DNA of 64,000 nt from Asterella californica (Eukaryota > Streptophyta > Marchantiopsida > Marchantiales > Aytoniaceae), in contig JAYKYS010000009.1 in NCBI GenBank assembly GCA_036924285.1, positions 1,426,001 to 1,490,000 on the forward strand, read 5' to 3'. The position numbers and the translations under genes were made by a program. Position 1 is the first letter of the stretch; each line of letters starts with the position of its first letter. The notes beneath the pieces were generated by a model. That model did no database searches. It was not told where the DNA came from and saw only the letters and a list, made by a program, of their open reading frames with translations. Positions 9,953-21,657 of this stretch are shown here, in pieces.

Positions 9953-11959
9953 ACTGGAAGATCTGTTGCACTAAGCCACAAGCACCTACTATGAGCTGAA
10001 GGCTCAGTCCTTCCCAAGTGCCCACAGTCTAGCTTCTACTTCTCAGAAGACGAAACTAGTCTTCCAGAAGACAGCTACTCCGTCTTCCGGGATTCTAACA
10101 GTACTTCCTAGATAGCTCTCGTCTTCCGAGCTATATCTAAACAATCTTATCTAAGCAAGGCCTCGCATGGATTACCAAGAAGACAACCCACCTTGCATTA
10201 CATCCTACTTCTTATCAGAAGATACAAGATTCGCGAAACATAAAGTGCATAACAGGTTCGGAAGATGGTTGCGGGCTCCTGCGGTGACAGTGGCCTCTGG
10301 GAAGACACCCAGGACAGTTTCCGATTCAATGTCTTTCTCGAAAGACCTCCCGAAGTCAAGCTTCCCTTCACCGGTCTCACCTGTCTTCGTCTTCCTACGC
10401 GCAATCTATCCTCACAACAGACTCAAGACAATTGCACTCTGTTCTTTTGACTTCTCAACTCTCATACGCACTCAGAAGAAGCTTGTTGCTCGGTGGGAAG
10501 ACATGACCCTCGACCATTCTCTCCAGATTCTGCCAGCAAGTCTTCTCACGACTCTCTCTTAAGTTTGGGAAGAAGAAGGAATGGCTGCTATGGGTCGGAC
10601 AGAAGAGATCCGAAATGGACCCTCACGTCTTCTCGCTCATTTTGCCAGCCTTTCAGTCTTCTAGTCTCTCGAGGAAGATGTGGAGTTGAGAAGCTTGGAA
10701 GACCGGGAGGCACAGGCCTAGTTCCCAACTTCCAACTTCTCGAAATAACAAAAGAACTCACCACACCACTCAGGATTCGTACCAAGCTTCTCTTAACACA
10801 AAAGCAACACAAATCCACTCTTGATACGAATTGGTCATAGTCGACTTCCGAAGACAGTCTTCCGAAGACAGTCAAGTTTCAGAAGCGTCTTCCGAAGATG
10901 TTCCAATCTTTCGAAGCGCCTTCTGTTCAAGGTTTCGGGGGTAGAGGGGTAGTAGGGTAGGGAAATTGATAGCTGGGATCGTCAATTTGGGGACGAAGGG
11001 TAGGGAAGCTCGAATAGAACTCAGGAAGAAGTAGGAAGATGCTTGACAGAAATTAGGCAGCGCTTCCGCACCCAATGTCACAATGGGAAAAATGGGGATG
11101 GGGGGTAATCGATCAGGCTGCCTGCAACCAACCCGGGAAGCGCAAGGGACACCAAACAGAGGCGAGAAGCAGTGAGAAGGGAGAAGAACATGGGAAGAAC
11201 CTCTACAGTCTTCTATCTGCTTCCCGAGTTGTCTTCGACCTTCTGCGCGCTTCTGGCTTTGGTCCTAGCTCCAATGCGACTCCACACGGCTGCTTCCGCT
11301 GTCAGTTTCTGGCCACGTCTCAATTCCATCTTCGATTCTACTCAGCTACCCTCCAATGCCAGCTTCCCGGGAGCTCACAGAAAAACACCTTAACTTCCTG
11401 CCTTCCGTGCTTCAGCAATTCGGTCTCGCCCTCCTCCTAGTTGCTAACTGGTCCTCACCTCGCTCGATTTCACCTCGCTCGATTTCCTCACTCGAAGCTC
11501 ACCCTCTGAAATTGATCTCCTCAAGAAGTGCTTGCTGCGGGAAGTTGGAATGCGCTAATGCGCTTCCTGCACATCTTCCCCGCAGATTAGGGGTTTCGAC
11601 CCTAGGTGACTTAGTCGACCTACCTACCCCTTGGTGTTACCTAGTAGGTACACCTACTCCTTTACCTGGAAATTCATGGTTAGGCCTTCGCGGTCGTTGT
11701 CTTCCAGAAGATGGATGTCTTCCGCCGTCTTCCCGTCTTCCGCCGTCTTCCGTCTTCCAAAGACGCAACTGAGAAGACGCTCTTCGGAAGACGGTCGTCT
11801 TCCGAAGAAGTCAACTTCTTATTACGAAAAGCTCATAAGATCATCTTCCTTCTAAGGAAGCAGTAATCTTAAGTAACAACGCTTCTTCAGTTATACAAAC
11901 AAGTTATTAATCTTAAAAATTTCAAAAATTTGTGAATCCTGTAATTTGTGGGCACCACA

Positions 11960-11994
11960 TACGCCCACCCTCACATGTTTGCGTCCCCGCAAAC
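11960..11994 (-). promoter_or_regulatory. Polypurine tract and hairpin of A2
   Basis: On the minus strand a perfect 7-bp stem (GTTTGCG..CGCAAAC, 11994-11977) is followed by GTGAGGGTGGGCGTA, abutting the LTR start at 11959. The G-rich tract is in the place expected for plus-strand priming. The same hairpin and tract occur in A3 at 59948-59982. Confidence 0.6.
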
Positions 11995-12017
11995 ATCAGT
12001 GTTTTCGACACTTCTGT

Positions 12018-15000
12018 TTACGTCCAGTACTTCTTGACACGCCACCCATTAACACGAGTGGTCATCAGTGTACCGTCCAACTCTTCCAACTGCAAGGAGC
12101 CATTGTCGAAGACCTCCAAGACGCGGTAAGGACCCATCCAGCAAAGATGAAGTTTCCCGGGGAACTTAAGATGTCGGTTGTCGTAGAGAAGAACCAAATC
12201 CTCATCAACGACGGTTACCTTCCTCAACTTGTCATCGTAGTTCTCCTTACGTTGCGCTTGTACCTCGTATGTCTTCTCCAAAGCTGTATTCCTGTCTTCT
12301 TCAAACTCTACAAAATTCAGAAGACGCTGCTCCTGGCTTTCTTCTTCTCCCATGCGTTCGGATACGGCTAACCGGTATGTTGAGACCTCTAACTCAATGG
12401 GCACAATAGGTGTCATGTCATAAGTTAGGTAGAAAGGCGTCTTATGGGTTGTGACTTTAGGTGAAATCCTGAAAGCTCATAACACAGATGGTAATTTCGT
12501 GTCCCAATCATACGCATGGTTAACAGTTACCTTATTCAGGATGTTACACAGAAGACCGTTCGACTTCTCCGACAGTCCGTTCGCTTTCGGGTTGTACGGC
12601 GTCGTCTTCCGATGCTTAATCCTGAAGTATTAGGTCAGAAGGGAGATAGTCTCATTTAAGAAATGAGTACCCCTATCTGATACCAATTCCAGCGGACATC
12701 CGTACCTAGTGATGATGTTGTGCCAAAGGAACCTAGCTACCACTGCGGCATCGTTCTTTCTTGTGGCTTCGCCTTCCACCATCTTGGTAGCATAGTCGGT
12801 AGTTATCAGAATATACCGTGCTCGTGTTCTTCTAGTCACTGGGGCGATAGGCCCAACAAAGTCGATTCCCCACTTTTCAAAAGGGGCAAGCGGAAGAATG
12901 GGAGTAAGGGGCCACCTAGTAGTAGCTGTTGGTCTTCCCACCCTCTGGCACGCATCGCATTTCTTGATCTCATGAAAGGTGTCTTTGTACATGATCGACC
13001 ACCAGTACCCGGCGTCTAACATCTTCTTCACTGTGGTTTTCAACCCGTAGTGACCCCCAGCATCTTCGTATTGGAGACCTGTGATCACTGGTTTAATCTC
13101 TGAAGGCTCAAGGCATCTCCTTAGCTTCTCGTCATGTCCCTTCCAAAACAGGATACCTTGGAAGATGGCGTAAGGACCTGCCTTGTGTAAGAAGACAGCC
13201 TTCTGCTCCGCATTCAGTCCCTCAGGATACTGTTGGTCTTCCAAGAACTTCCTCAAGTCCTTGAAGATCGACTCTTTTGTGGAAGTCGCAAAGACTGGAT
13301 CAGAAGATCTAGTCTCGTCTTCTGGGAAGCAGGCAGTACGCCCTCCCTCAGATGAAAGTGTCTCTGCGAAAACTGAAAACAACTTCTCGTCAGAGAACTC
13401 GTCTTCCACTTCATCTTCTCGTCGTTCCATCTCTAATCTGGATAGGTAGTCAGCATTAACATGTTGTCTTCCAGGTCTGTACTCAACTGTGTAAGTAAAT
13501 TCCTGGAGTAGGAGAATCCACCTAGCTATCCTACCAGACAAATCTGCTTTCTTTACAAGATGTTTCAAAGAAAAATGATCCACATAGAAGACAAACGGGT
13601 TGGCTAGAAGATAGTGTCTAAACTTCCTACAGGAGTAAATCATGCCAAGACACTCCCTTTCAGTTGTCGAGTACTTCTTCTTTGCATCACTGAGTTGTCT
13701 TCCCGCATAATAGATGGGATAATCCTTCTTCTTCTCATCTTTCTGACTCAACACCACCCCTATGACGAAAGCAGAAACATCCACATAGATATGGAAGACT
13801 CTTTCCCAATCAAGTGGCCTTAGGACAGGGGATTCCGACAAAAGCCTCTTCATTTCTTCGAATGCTTCCTGTTGCTCAGAAGACCAAATGTATGGTTCGT
13901 CCTTCTTCAGCAACTTAATGAGTCTTCTTGCTACCTCTGCGTATCTATGAATAAACCTCCTGTAGTATCCTACGTTGCCTAGGAAGCTTCTCAACTGAGT
14001 CAGGTTAGCAGGTGGGTGAAGTTTCATGATGACTTCCACCTTAGCACAGTCGACTTCTATACCTCTTCCGGAAATTCTATGTCCTAGCAAGATTCCCTCT
14101 GACATACCAAAGAAGCACTTCTCAGGGTGAAGAGCCAAACGATGTTCTCTAAACTTCAGAAAACACTTCTTTAGAAATATCAAGTGGTCTTCTCTCGATC
14201 CAAACACACAAAAGTCATCCAAGAAGATCTCCATGAAGGTGCGAAGATACTCCTTGAAGATTGTAATCATCAATCTCTGGAATGTGGCGGGTGCGTTGCA
14301 TAAACCAAATGGCATTTGATTGTAAGCGTACGTGCCCCAATCAGTAGTGAAAGTGGTTTTCGACTTTTCTTCTTCTCTGACTGAAACTTGGTTGTACCCA
14401 GAATACCCATCCAGGAAGCTGTAGAACTCATGTCCTGCTACCTGGTCTAACACAGAGTCGGTGAATGGTAAAGGATGATGATCCTTCTTTGTGGCCAAGT
14501 TCAGCTTCCGGAAGTCCTGACACACTCGGATCTTCCCTGTCTGCTTCTTCGGCACGATGACAATAGGAGCTACCCACTCACTGCTAAGTATTGGGAAGAT
14601 GACCCCCGCTTTCAGGTACTGGTCGATCTGGTCCTTCACCAAAAGCGAGTACTTGGGGTTGAGCCGATACTGCCTCTGCCGTGCAGGAACAACGCCCTCC
14701 AGCAAGTCGATGCGATGCTCTCCCAACTCTCGAGGTATGCCCTTCATGTCTTCTATGGTCCAGGCGAAGACATCTTGGAACTCCGTCCGAAGTTCCCGAA
14801 AGTCTTCTAACTGCTGGTCCTCGATCACCTTGGAAAGCTTCAGCTTCTTCTCGAGAGCAACCTCCATTTCCTGAAGATCATCCAGACTTACCATTCCTTC
14901 AGTGTGACTGTACTCACTAGCACCAAAGTATTCCGGTTTGGGAGCTTCTTCTAGTTCAGATTCGTCTTCCGGAAGACCAACTGTCAGATCTTCCGAAGGG

Positions 15001-15870
15001 AAGACGATACTTTCGTCTTCTGGAAGCTCTTCTTCCGCAATCTCGTAGCACTCAATGTATCCACAGATCACATCTTCTGCTCTCTCTGCTACTTCTGTAG
15101 TACACAAGTTATTCACCACAAACTCATTATACCGTTCATCACTGTCAGAAGACGCAACTGAGTCTTCTGACGTGTACCCCTCTGTTGTAGACGGAGTTTC
15201 ACCTTGGTGTCCAATCTTCTTCCAAGGAAGCGAGACCTTAGTCTTCTCACCTGGCTTGGGTGTAGGATTGGGAAATCTCAAACGATGTCTTCTCCAGTCG
15301 GTATTTACATTTGCAGCATACAGCCATGGTCTTCCTATCAACACCTGATATCCAACCTTAGCTACAGGTCGCAAAATGATGTAAGTGAGGTAAAAAGATA
15401 CTCCACCAATTACCGTCAAGACATCTTTCAATTGCCCCAAAGGTCATCTTCTGGTCTGGTCCGCCATTCTGAGGATTCTCGGAGTAGGTTGGAACTCAGT
15501 GAAGCCTAGGGCATGCGCCGTTTCTTCAGTCATGATGTTAACTCCGGAGCCGGAATCAATGGGTACCTTCTTCAGAAGACAGCCATGGATCTCCATATCA
15601 AGTTCTGGGGCTCCCAAGTCCTCATGCTCTATCTTTACGATCGGGGTGCTCTTGGGAAGTTTAGCTGTCCTCCTCCTCCTCGATCCTCGAAGCACAGATT
15701 GTAACAACTTCCTGTAACCAGCGTTGTCATCCAACAGCTGTTGGAAGGTTACATCTGTCTTCTGATTCCACAAGTCTCGCAAGAAGTCGTAAGGGGATCG
15801 CTTTAGAAGAGTGACTGGTGTTTCCAACAGAGAAGATGTAGTAGCTGCTTCCTTGGGTGGAAGACCAGAA
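12018..15870 (-). pseudogene. A2 pol: protease, RT, RNase H and integrase
   Basis: This is the Ty3/gypsy order PR-RT-RH-INT. The protease has catalytic IDSGSG (15827-15444 frame). RT keeps the FLDDF catalytic motif near 14214-14225. RNase H includes YYAGRQLSDAKKKYSTTERE. Integrase keeps the HHCC finger (CDACQRVG), WGIDFVGP and SDRGTHF, and ends in VNGWRVKKYWT with no chromodomain. One frame spans 15440-12018 with stops only at 12630 (CAA to TAA) and 12477 (TGG to TGA); another stop lies at 15444. Gag and the 5' LTR are missing: at about 15888 the sequence switches to ORF X in the opposite orientation. Its active sites are better preserved than in A3. Confidence 0.85.
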
Positions 15871-15888
15871 GCGAAGACTCAGGAGAAA

Positions 15889-16916
15889 CTCTCACAGTCT
15901 GGATTCGATCTGTGCACCTTGATGCGTTAGGAAGAAGGCCAGAAGAAGGCAAAAGCGCTGGAAGCTAGTCTCCGCACGACGGAGAAGCTCGCAGCAAGGT
16001 ACAAGACGGAAGCAGCCGCTTCTGCCAAGGAGCTGACCCAACTGAAGAAGAGCAACTAGGAGTTGTAGGCGCGTTTACAGCAGCGCGATCAAGAGGTTCT
16101 TCGAGTACGGGGAAAGATCACCGCCCTCGTAGAGGAGAAGACAAGATGGAAGCCGTAGAAGCACGAGTTGCAGCCAAGAAGATGCAGCGGAAAGCAGCGG
16201 AAGCTCGTGCGCAGGAGATACTAGCACACTCGGTGGAAGCACTTCAGAAGAAGTTCAACTTCACCGCGGGTAGGAAGTTGCTTACCTTGGCTAGAGAGTG
16301 GGACGATCAGTCCAAGGCGATGTTGGTAGAGTGCAAGGAGAGTATGTTCCGGTACTTAGATAGGCAGATAGAGGGGGTGAAGACACTCTATGGTCTTCCC
16401 TCGACTCCGTCACCGGTAACTACATCTTCCCAAGCCCTAGTACCATCGATCGGTGCCGACATGGAGAAGGAGGAGTTCGACCTCGCTGTGCACTTGGTAG
16501 TGACAGCGTTGGAAGCCGAGAAGACTTCGGAAGAAGCCCCGGAAGACAAGATGTCTTCTGGAAGACAGGAAGAAGAACCGTCTTCCCAAGTATTCCGCGT
16601 GGAGGAAGCGACTTCCTCGGATCCCTATGAGGTCGCCATGGTCCCTAGTACCGAACTAATGCTCCAGAAGAGCGAGGAAGCACCACTCGACTCCGCTTCT
16701 CAGAAGACGCTTCCGTCTTCCGAAGCAGAAGCAGAAGCAGAAGCAGAAGCAGAAGCCAAGGAAGAAGCAGCAGCAGCGACAGCGAAGAACGATGAGGAGG
16801 AAGCCACCTCAGTGTTACCCGAGGTGTTCGCAGGGCTTCCTAGCTTATCAGAAGCCGCGTTAGGAGCTCCGGTAGGAGCAGATCAGGTAGAGATTGCCTC
16901 TGAGCAATCAGAGTAG
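15889..16916 (+). pseudogene. ORF X fragment of A1 (coiled coil and acidic tail)
   Basis: It matches 50633-51674 in the same order: coiled coil, RKLLTLAREW segment and acidic C-terminus ending EIASEQSE. Stops at 15928, 16057 and 16066 are CAG-to-TAG changes relative to that copy. An 11-nt deletion near 16148 shifts frame, after which 16146-16916 is open. The Glu-Ala tail contains an expanded GAAGCA run (about 16723-16758). The left boundary is a rearrangement joint with A2. Confidence 0.75.
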
Positions 16917-18471
16917 ATAGTAACCACAACCGACATTTGACATTTCCAAACTTAGTAGGACCGAACATGCTATCTTAAGGGTGGGAGTTTTCAATGTAAA
17001 ATTAGTTAGGATACCATGTGGCAGCATAGGTAGCGTAGGAACAACAAGGTAGAGGGCAAAACCGGAAAAGAGAAACGGCTTGCATGTGGGGTGGCAGCCT
17101 TCTGACAGTGCCCATCTCTCCCTGGTGGTCGTCTCCTCTGTTTTCTCGTGGTAGAAGACATAAGTAGGATTGAAGAGTAGGATTTTGAGACACATGATAT
17201 ACATTACGCACAGTGCACACTACACCCGATGTTAGAGACATACGAATAGACTGGGATTATACCAGAGGGGTCTGCATGCTCGTTAGCAGCAGTGGTCCGA
17301 AGATGTAGATAGAGGTAGTGGACAGTTTAGGAGCAGGGAACGGCATCCTCGTGCAGTCCTGTTGGCTAAACTGGTGTGTCGAGGAGTAGTCACAGGAAGT
17401 AGAGGGAGTGAGCTTCCCAATGCCAATGTGACTTCTTCTCAGGGAATGGATTGCTGATTTGAGTGCAGAAGCTTTGTCCATGTCTTCTGGGTGGTGGGTT
17501 TTCTTGGATTCACTCCCGATTGTGCATGGGAAGCGTTCTTCTTGAGTGGCGGTCACTGTCAGCAGTTGTGGAATTGCAGCTTGGCTCGTCCAGTGGAGCA
17601 CTTAGGATCTATGTACGAAAGATCTTATGGGTAAGGGATCTCAGAAGACAGAGTAGTCGGAGCAGCGAAGAGAAGAAGAAAGAAGCCTTCTTCCCACAGC
17701 AGAAGACGACATCCTCAAGTAGAAGACGGTGCAACTGTACACACGTTTGTTGTCTTCCTCCCCAAACTATTACAAGCAGGGATGGCTTGTTAGTCAAGAT
17801 CCGGACTAGAAGCTTGTCGGAATCTTAATTTTTCCTTTCTATCTTGTTTTCTCTTGTTTGGATTTTCCCTTCTTCCCCATCTTCTTCCATCTTCTCCCAT
17901 CTTCTTACCTTCTTCTAGTGAGCTTCCGAGACTTCTATTGAGCTTCCGTGAAGGTGAATGTCGTTGTAGTGCTGCAGGAAGACCATTTCCGTAGGCAGAA
18001 GCCTGGGAAGGCTACAGGGGGCATACACCTTGTGATTAATCTAATCCATTGGAATATGAGTGAGAGAGTGAGGTGTAACAGCCGATCCTAGTCGACTTCT
18101 GCGAAGCAGGAGCAGTCTTCTGGAGGTGTGAGAAGCCGAGTTGAACTCCAAGAAGCCGAGAATTGCTTCGGGAAGACGATACTGAGAAGACCGGAAGAAG
18201 TGACCTGGAAGCTGAAAGCGGCTTCTCGAGCTTCTCTGTGAATAGTTGTGTGATATTTTAGTTAGTAGTTGTTTGTTTAGGTCCAGAGCACCTTTTGGCG
18301 AGTCTGGAAGACGCATGGTTTTGTGAGAAGACAGGACTCCTAGGCAAAACCCGTGTGTTTGGGTGTTTGAACAGATCTTAGAACTTAGAGCAACGTTACT
18401 TGTGCAAATCCTCTATGGGAACGATATCTTGTATACTAAATGGACAAAAGGAGTAATCCTGCGACACTACA
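15889..18471 (+). repeat. Right part of the A1 5' LTR
   Basis: It covers the ORF X fragment plus the LTR tail to CACTACA at 18471. The tail resembles 51675-53241 throughout and ends shortly before the tRNA-Asp-like primer-binding site. The LTR start belonging to it is probably 4110-4745; the middle part was lost together with one end of A2. Nothing else is coded in 16917-18471. Confidence 0.7.
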
Positions 18472-18489
18472 TATAGTGAGCACCATTTT

Positions 18490-18507
18490 TGGCGCCGCTG
18501 CCGGAGA
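18490..18507 (+). promoter_or_regulatory. Primer-binding site of A1 (tRNA-Asp-like)
   Basis: TGGCGCCGCTGCCGGAGA lies 18 nt after the LTR end. From general knowledge, plant tRNA-Asp ends ..CCCCGGCAACGGCGCCA, whose complement matches this with two mismatches in 17. The preceding GAGCACCATTTT is the kind of spacer seen in Athila/Tat-type elements. Confidence 0.7.
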
Positions 18508-18764
18508 TTTCATCTTAGTAACTTCTGTTCTAAGCTTCCTGGATCTGTGTGCCAGTAGTTAGTTTCATTTCGAACTAACTTTGATTGTAGTAGAATGTGT
18601 TGTGGGACTCTATCTTGCTAGAAGACATGAACCGCAACCAGAAGTTGATAAGATACATAAGGGGGAACTGGAAGAAGCCGCTTCTCCGGTTCCAAGAGTT
18701 TCTTGGAAGACTCGATCTTGGAAGACTGCAGTGAAGAAGCAAGAGAAGAAGACGTTCTGAACTT

Positions 18765-19667
18765 GTGATCAGTTGTTCCGTCATTCGGTCTGCTGGATCT
18801 AGTATTAGAAGAAGAGAGACATCTCTTCTCAGCACTCTGGTGGATGCCTCCGACCAGAGGAAGAAGCAGAAGACGTTAGGTAAAGATCATGAGTGGGTAC
18901 ATTCACCCCAGCGAACCGCTTCTAGAGAGCAGCGGATATCCCTGAGACACCAAAGGAAAGAAGAAGATCTCTGGAAGATCCGATCAGTAGAGTTGGAAGA
19001 ACCTTCCATCTCGAGCATAATCTTTGGAGAAGATAGAAGCCAACCGGGTGATCACGTGTATAAAGTAGATTTTGGTACTGGTTACTCGGAAGACTTTTTC
19101 CCAAGTGCGGAAGAAGCTTCTCAAGGTGAAGCAAGACTAGAGGAGATCATTCCAGACGTCTCAGAAGGCGACAACGACAGTAGTTCTGACTCAGAAGACA
19201 ACCTTCGTGATTCAGACAAGCCTGGACCTTCGAGAAGACCATCTCCACCACCTGGGCCTGAGGGAGGAAGAAGTTGGCAGTCGCACCAGCCGGCAATCGA
19301 CATGCCTTCCCACACTCGGCAGAAGTACCATCCGTATGACGATAATGCTGACGCGGACGACTTCATCACGATGTTCGAAGGGTCCAACAAGGAAGATTCG
19401 GATGTCAACAGACTCTGTGTATTTCCCAGTTTGATCGTAGGGAAGGGAAGGAAATGGATGAGTAAAATGTTGGATGATGGGTTAGTAATGGCCGCTTGGG
19501 CTACTCTGAAGGCAGCTTTTCTGAAGAGGTTCAGAGGAGTGGGCTATGATCGGATGACCCTCATAGAACTTCAGAGGCTCGAACTGAAGAAGAAAGAGGC
19601 ACTGCGGGATTACACCGAGAGGTTTGAAGACCTCCTGGATCACATCTCGAGCATCACTCGGAATATG
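18765..19667 (+). pseudogene. A1 gag, truncated
   Basis: Capsid-like region of retrotransposon gag. An acidic N-terminal part is followed by the core around 19320-19640 (YHPYDDNADADDFITMFEGS, then LKAAFLKRFRGVGYDRMTLI and LRDYTERFEDLLDHI). Compared with A3 it lacks about 140 bp after LLDHI and then ends at a joint near 19667 with reverse-oriented LTR sequence. The true start codon is unclear; the frame may open further upstream, from about 18600. Confidence 0.75.
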
Positions 19668-19671
19668 GAGA

Positions 19672-19829
19672 ATGGGAGATGGGGAAGCTCGATTCCAACT
19701 TGGAAAGAAGTGAGAAGATGGCTGTCAAAAATTGGTCAGCGCTTCTGCCCCCAATTTTCACAGAGGAAATTTCAGGGTAGGGAAATCGATCTATGGGCTT
19801 CTTGCAAACGAGTGGGGAAGCGCGGGGGA
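19672..19829 (-). repeat. Family-A LTR fragment, reverse
   Basis: Its reverse complement follows the LTR segment found at about 60800-60960 (CGCGCTTCCCC, then AGAAGCGCTG, then TCGAGCTTCCC) with many substitutions. It is joined on the left to A1 gag and on the right to unassigned AT-rich sequence. Confidence 0.55.
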
Positions 19830-20394
19830 TGTAACAACCTAGAGAAACATAATATATCGGAAATAGTAAATTAAGGATCGTTCTCACGAAGATACAGTTA
19901 AGAATTGCACAAAAAAACAGTACTACAAGGTCACAATGATAATTTTGATAGTTTTCTGTTGTTCTCACGGAATGGAATAATATCCGGATGAGAGTTTAAG
20001 TCTGATAAGAAACCAAACCCAAGCACAACCTGATAAATTGAATACAAACAACAATGAAATAATTCTTGATTAGGGACCCTTCCAACAATACATATAAAAG
20101 ATTCGAGAAGGTAGATGTATGAACAAATGAGGATAGCAAGTACTGCTGAAATGTTACTAGTTTTGTTTTGAAAAGATAGAAGAATACAGACTTCACATCA
20201 AGGCTCAAAGAATAAGCCACTACTCTTCCTAAGAAGTGTTCTTCCAACTAAATCTTCACTCTTAAGAATCCCACTTATTTGAAGAAGGCAGACTTAAGAC
20301 GAAGCCACCATGTTCTGAACTCTTCTTACAATTTAACTTATGCTCCTCCACTTCACAGTAACTAATATGTTCTCATATTCTCGAAATGTCCTTC
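19830..20394. other. Unassigned AT-rich segment, possibly an LTR start
   Basis: No ORF of note and no match elsewhere in the window. It begins TGTAACAACCTA, which resembles the terminus of the G2 LTR (TGTAACGACCTA on the minus strand). It could be the start of a further LTR-type element, but no matching end or target duplication was found before the gag fragment at 20395. Confidence 0.25.
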
Positions 20395-21657
20395 AACTTC
20401 TTGTCTAATGTCAGGAGCAAAGTACTTCGAATCTTCTCGGTCGTAAGTAGGAGAAGAAGGCCGCTCATGGGAAGATGACTTCTCCTTTCGCTGCTTCTTC
20501 TTCTTGATCTCCTTCTGACGGGATTCTGACTTCCCTTTGCTTCTGGTACTTACCTTGAACACCGCTTCATCCAGGACTTCTTCTGGAGGCCAACTGTCTG
20601 AATCCGAGCTAGGGCTCCAAACAGTGCCATCCGCCAAAGTGAAAGAGGAAGCTGCCTCAAGTGACTTCGTCTTCTGAGCTCTAGTCGTCTTCTGCAGCTG
20701 AGGTTCCTTTCCTTCGCGCTTCTCGGGGTCTGGTTCGTCTTCCTCGATATGAAGACAATCCGTACAATCCCCAGGATCTTCTTCTTCTACCGTGATGTGC
20801 TGTACCACTGCTAACTCGAGTTTAGAAGATGGTGCAACTTCTGCAGAAGGCGTGGTCTCTGCAAATCTAACCATTTGTCGCGGCCGTAAGGTCTGAGGAC
20901 AATTTCCTGTGAAATGACCTGCTTCCTTACAGTTTCCACACAAGGGCACTTGCTCAATCTGTCTTCTCGGATGAGGACAGGTGGACCACCAGTATCCTAT
21001 CTCTCCACAATTATTGCACGCTCCAGGAAGAGGGTTTAGAGGTCGTTATGATGAAGAAGGTTGCCAGGGCGTCCTGGTCTGTACATTACTAGCTCTGTCC
21101 CTAGGTACATAACGATTATATTGGGCGGGAGGAGTAGGAGTGAAGGGTTGTATCGTCTCGATCTTATAGCAAGTTTCCCCACTAGAATCGTGTAGATATC
21201 CCTCATCGTCTTCTTCCCAGCCTACCCAATTGACAACTTGGTCCTGCGTACATTGAGCTCTGGTGTGCCCGGAAGAGTTACAAAGGATGCACCAAAGGTT
21301 TGGCCGGGAAGCCGTAGGTTGCTTCCGCTTGTCCTTCTGGTTCAGAAGATGAACTTTCAGGTCGGCAAACTGCTTCAGAACTTCATCGATACGGGGATCA
21401 AGTGCAGACTGAATGATTTGAGTCTGAGGCATCTTCTCCACAACTTCCTCCCTTGATCGTGTCTTCTCCTTCTTCTTCTTTCGTGTCTTCTTCTCTTGTT
21501 CAGATTCTGATTCTGAACTTTCGACAGTAGACTCTTCAGAAGTAGAGGATACTTCCGAATCACTGTATCAGTTTCAGTGGACTTGGACTTCCTCTTGGAC
21601 TTCCTAGAAGACTTCTTCGACTTCTTGGACTTCTTCGAGGTCTTCTCTCTGTCTTAT
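20395..21657 (-). pseudogene. Family-A gag C-terminal fragment, reverse
   Basis: It matches 54560-55860 of A3 in reverse: a Lys/Ser-rich stretch, then three zinc-knuckle motifs, then an acidic tail. The first knuckle is CILCNSSGHTRAQC. The second, CNNCGEIGYWWSTC, has lost its His (Tyr instead). The third is CGNCKEAGHFTGNC. A stop at 21046 is CAA to TAA relative to A3. Both ends are rearrangement joints; no LTR of its own is attached. Confidence 0.75.

Larger units (their letters stand above)
4746..11959 (-). repeat. Giant 3' LTR of element A2, containing ORF X
   Basis: Read on the minus strand, it starts TGTGGTGCCCACAAATTAC at 11959, right after a G-rich tract downstream of pol, and ends CACTACA at 4746. 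Termini TGTGGTG/CACTACA form an inverted repeat with one mismatch. Removing the solo LTR B (1292 bp) and one 4-bp duplicate leaves about 5918 bp. Order: a 2-kb GAAGAC-rich leader, ORF X (9952-6338), then a 1.6-kb tail. The tail matches the sequence directly upstream of the primer-binding sites at 18490 and 53260. Lengths of 5-6 kb are known for Tat/Ogre LTRs; an ORF of this size inside the LTR is unusual. Confidence 0.75.

Noticed and set aside
16995..18471. A short family-A LTR of about 1.5 kb starting TGTAAAATTAG after the ORF X stop (also 51757-53241 and 6265-4746)
   Set aside because: The G-rich stretch upstream (AAGGGTGG) is separated from TGTAAAA by extra bases, the ends match poorly, and no insertion boundary in the window falls there. 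TGTGGTGCCC abuts both the pol-proximal tract and several insertion borders.
15889..19667. ORF X followed by LTR and gag as a tandem array of elements sharing one LTR
   Set aside because: It would need the same unequal exchange in A1 and A3. An ORF inside the LTR explains all copies with fewer events. It remains the main alternative until complete copies are compared.
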